From Carex sylvatica (lineage: Eukaryota > Streptophyta > Magnoliopsida > Poales > Cyperaceae), in the NCBI GenBank assembly GCA_964058845.1, contig CAXKVR010000884.1, positions 1 to 19,425 of the forward strand: 19,425 nucleotides of DNA, given 5' to 3'. Below are positions 17,955 to 19,425 of the stretch, in pieces. The number at the start of each line of letters is the position of its first letter. Within the stretch, counting starts at the first letter, position 1. Below the pieces are notes generated by a model that had not been told where the DNA came from, searched no databases, and saw only the letters and a program-made list of their open reading frames with translations. The position numbers were made by a program, and so were the translations under genes.

Positions 17955-19425
17955 ATGTCATCTCATCGTGATTCCGTGCAAGAGGACATCGCGAGACTGT
18001 CGGCCGATATTTTTGGCCCGTCAATACCAAATTATCCACCAAATTATCCACAAAGTTCCTCCCAAATTGCACCACCTAATTATCCACCTAATTATCCACA
18101 AAATTATCCACCAAATTATCAAAGAAGGGACCAAATGCTAGATTTGAATTATCAACAACCCTCACAAATGAATGCACTGTATTATACTTCAAACGATCCA
18201 AATGTATACATTCCACAAGAAACACTTCAACCGACACCACAATATACATATGGAGGCATTGGCTCTTCTTCTGTAGCATCGAGTCAATTCACTGACACTG
18301 CTCCTGTAGGAGGTACACCTTCGACAGGTGAACCTGAAATTCAAGAAGAAGTTGTCCCTCCTTCGACAAGTGATCCTCCGCAAGAACCAGCAGGAAAGAA
18401 GACTAAAAGACCTCCCCCCGAATACAATCAATCGTGGACGAAATTTTATAATATTACCAGAGGGAGTAACAACATTATGACTTTTGGACAATGTAAGGTA
18501 AAAACTTGCCGAAAAACTTTTGAGTATAAACAAACTGGTGGTATGAGTACTTTTAAGAGACATGCCGATATGCACGAAAGAAAGGGTGAGGTTCCATCTG
18601 AAAATCCTGAACCGAGACAAATCCAAACCCTTATAAATGCGGATGGTACCAGAACAAATCCAAAATTCGATGAATCAAAAATGCTTAGTGAAATGGCCCG
18701 GTACACTACCCATAAAGAACAACCAATAAGTACGGGTGGTTGCACGAATTTTGCCCGGTTATGCATTCGGGGGTTAGGTCAACCAATGTACAAGAGGATC
18801 CATCATAGAAAGATGGTTAGTGAAATAAAAAATCAGTTTACCTCGACCAAAAATGACCTTAAAGCTCTATTTGCATACCAAAACAATAAGGTGTCAATTA
18901 CCTCCGATATATGGACTGCCGGTAAACATGGCCTTGGGTATTCTTGTATTACCGGTCATTGGATCGATGATCATTGGGTATTACAAAAAAGGATATTAAG
19001 TTTTCGAGTTTTGGATTCCCCCCACACTGCAACTATAATTTTCAAATCCATTATTGAGGTTTTAGAAAAGTATAACCTTAAGAAGAATTTGGGTAACAAG
19101 GTTTTTTCTATATCCTTCGATAATGCTAGCAACAACATTGCTTCCATTGAGATTTTTAAACGGTCATTAAACCCGATAATGAATGGTGAAATGTTTCACC
19201 AAAAGTGTGCTTGCCACGTTCTTAACCTCGTCGTGAAGGCGGGTCTAAAAACAGAAGCCGTAAAACTATTGATAATTAAATTTAAGAATGCCCTCAACCA
19301 CATTGTTTCAAACCAAGAAAGAAAACAACAGTTTGCTGCATTATGCATCACCTATAGATTGAGCAAGTTGAAGGTACCTTGGAAAATAGATACCCGTTGG
19401 AACTCAACATATAGGTTGTTGAACC
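17955..19425 (+). CDS. hAT-family transposase (BED zinc finger), 3' end beyond window
   Basis: Open for 490 codons from ATG 17955 to the window edge with no stop. Residues 26-56 hold NYPP/NYPQ repeats in a Pro/Asn/Gln/Ser-rich, probably disordered N-terminus, followed by a basic patch KKTKRPPPE. A BED-type zinc finger spans ~160-207 (Trp161, Phe164, Cys180, Cys185, His203, His207). The RNase H-like core starts at TSDIWTAGKHG (catalytic Asp318), then SFDNASNN (catalytic Asp389), the insertion-domain motif CACHVLNL (Cys418/His421) and DTRWNSTY (Trp482). The third catalytic Glu and the C-terminal dimerisation region would lie to the right. It resembles the RICESLEEPER-like group of plant hAT proteins. 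The intact frame fits an active copy, or a recently domesticated gene; the surrounding hAT subterminal repeats favour a transposon. Confidence 0.93.
   Translation, partial: MSSHRDSVQEDIARLSADIFGPSIPNYPPNYPQSSSQIAPPNYPPNYPQNYPPNYQRRDQMLDLNYQQPSQMNALYYTSNDPNVYIPQETLQPTPQYTYGGIGSSSVASSQFTDTAPVGGTPSTGEPEIQEEVVPPSTSDPPQEPAGKKTKRPPPEYNQSWTKFYNITRGSNNIMTFGQCKVKTCRKTFEYKQTGGMSTFKRHADMHERKGEVPSENPEPRQIQTLINADGTRTNPKFDESKMLSEMARYTTHKEQPISTGGCTNFARLCIRGLGQPMYKRIHHRKMVSEIKNQFTSTKNDLKALFAYQNNKVSITSDIWTAGKHGLGYSCITGHWIDDHWVLQKRILSFRVLDSPHTATIIFKSIIEVLEKYNLKKNLGNKVFSISFDNASNNIASIEIFKRSLNPIMNGEMFHQKCACHVLNLVVKAGLKTEAVKLLIIKFKNALNHIVSNQERKQQFAALCITYRLSKLKVPWKIDTRWNSTYRLLN

Larger units (their letters stand above)
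10483..19425 (+). mobile_element. Large hAT transposon, cut by the right window edge
   Basis: The element is inferred from four parts in the right order: a CCCGG/GGGTACCCG-rich subterminal block, a TATA-like motif and leader, a repeat-filled 5'-UTR intron, and a hAT transposase frame. The left end is proposed at TAGTGG (10483), which fits the loose hAT terminal pattern YARNG; the 8 bases before it are AGCTACAG. The right end is not in the window, so the terminal repeats and target duplication are untested. A Gypsy retrotransposon of 5181 bp is nested inside. Without it, the visible part is about 3.8 kb. Intact transposase coding suggests a recent and possibly autonomous copy. Confidence 0.7.

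Noticed and set aside
18189..18766. Minus-strand open frames of 106 and 145 codons
   Set aside because: They lie opposite the hAT transposase frame, which has clear catalytic motifs; the antisense frames look like by-products.

Overview
The window looks like nuclear DNA of a flowering plant, probably a eudicot. It is AT-rich, its one complete host gene has six exons and several introns, and most of the rest is nested plant-type transposable elements. No bacterial operons, CRISPR arrays, tRNA or rRNA genes are visible. All calls come from reading the sequence; no database was searched.

Layout. (1) 1-4080 is a cluster of foldback DNA transposons. A ~1.1 kb element (138-1234) and a ~1.5 kb element (2349-3854) both have very long inverted arms, start with CCGA and are bordered by 9-bp target duplications, as expected of Mutator-like elements (MULEs). 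The second carries three ~177-bp tandem repeats in each arm. The first appears to interrupt an unrecognised open frame (53-137, then 1235-1449). A 195-bp MITE (3881-4075) lies just beyond the second. (2) 4081-5856 is AT-rich intergenic DNA that ends in the probable 3' UTR of the next gene. (3) 5857-9968, minus strand, is an apparently intact gene for a plastid-targeted glutathione peroxidase/thioredoxin peroxidase of the Arabidopsis GPX1/GPX7 type. It encodes 240 residues in six exons, and its last intron appears to be of the GC-AG class. A TATA box, a G-box and a small MITE lie upstream.

(4) From about 10483 to the right edge lies one large hAT transposon on the plus strand: a CCCGG-rich subterminal region, a TATA-like motif and CT-rich leader, a 5'-UTR intron filled with tandem repeats, and a transposase reading frame (17955 onward) that is still open when the window ends. 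Its catalytic core, BED zinc finger and CxxH motif are recognisable. (5) A Ty3/Gypsy retrotransposon (11618-16798, minus strand) is inserted in that intron, flanked by a TTATA duplication. It keeps a full 2.58-kb 5' LTR, a tRNA-Met primer binding site, gag, protease and the start of reverse transcriptase. A deletion has fused mid-RT to the last 331 bp of the 3' LTR, so this copy is dead.

The implied order of events is hAT insertion, then Gypsy insertion into the hAT intron, then internal deletion of the Gypsy copy. The two surviving LTR segments differ by only 2 substitutions and one 16-bp duplication, so the last steps are recent. Apart from the peroxidase, the window is shaped by selfish elements rather than by a cooperating pathway.
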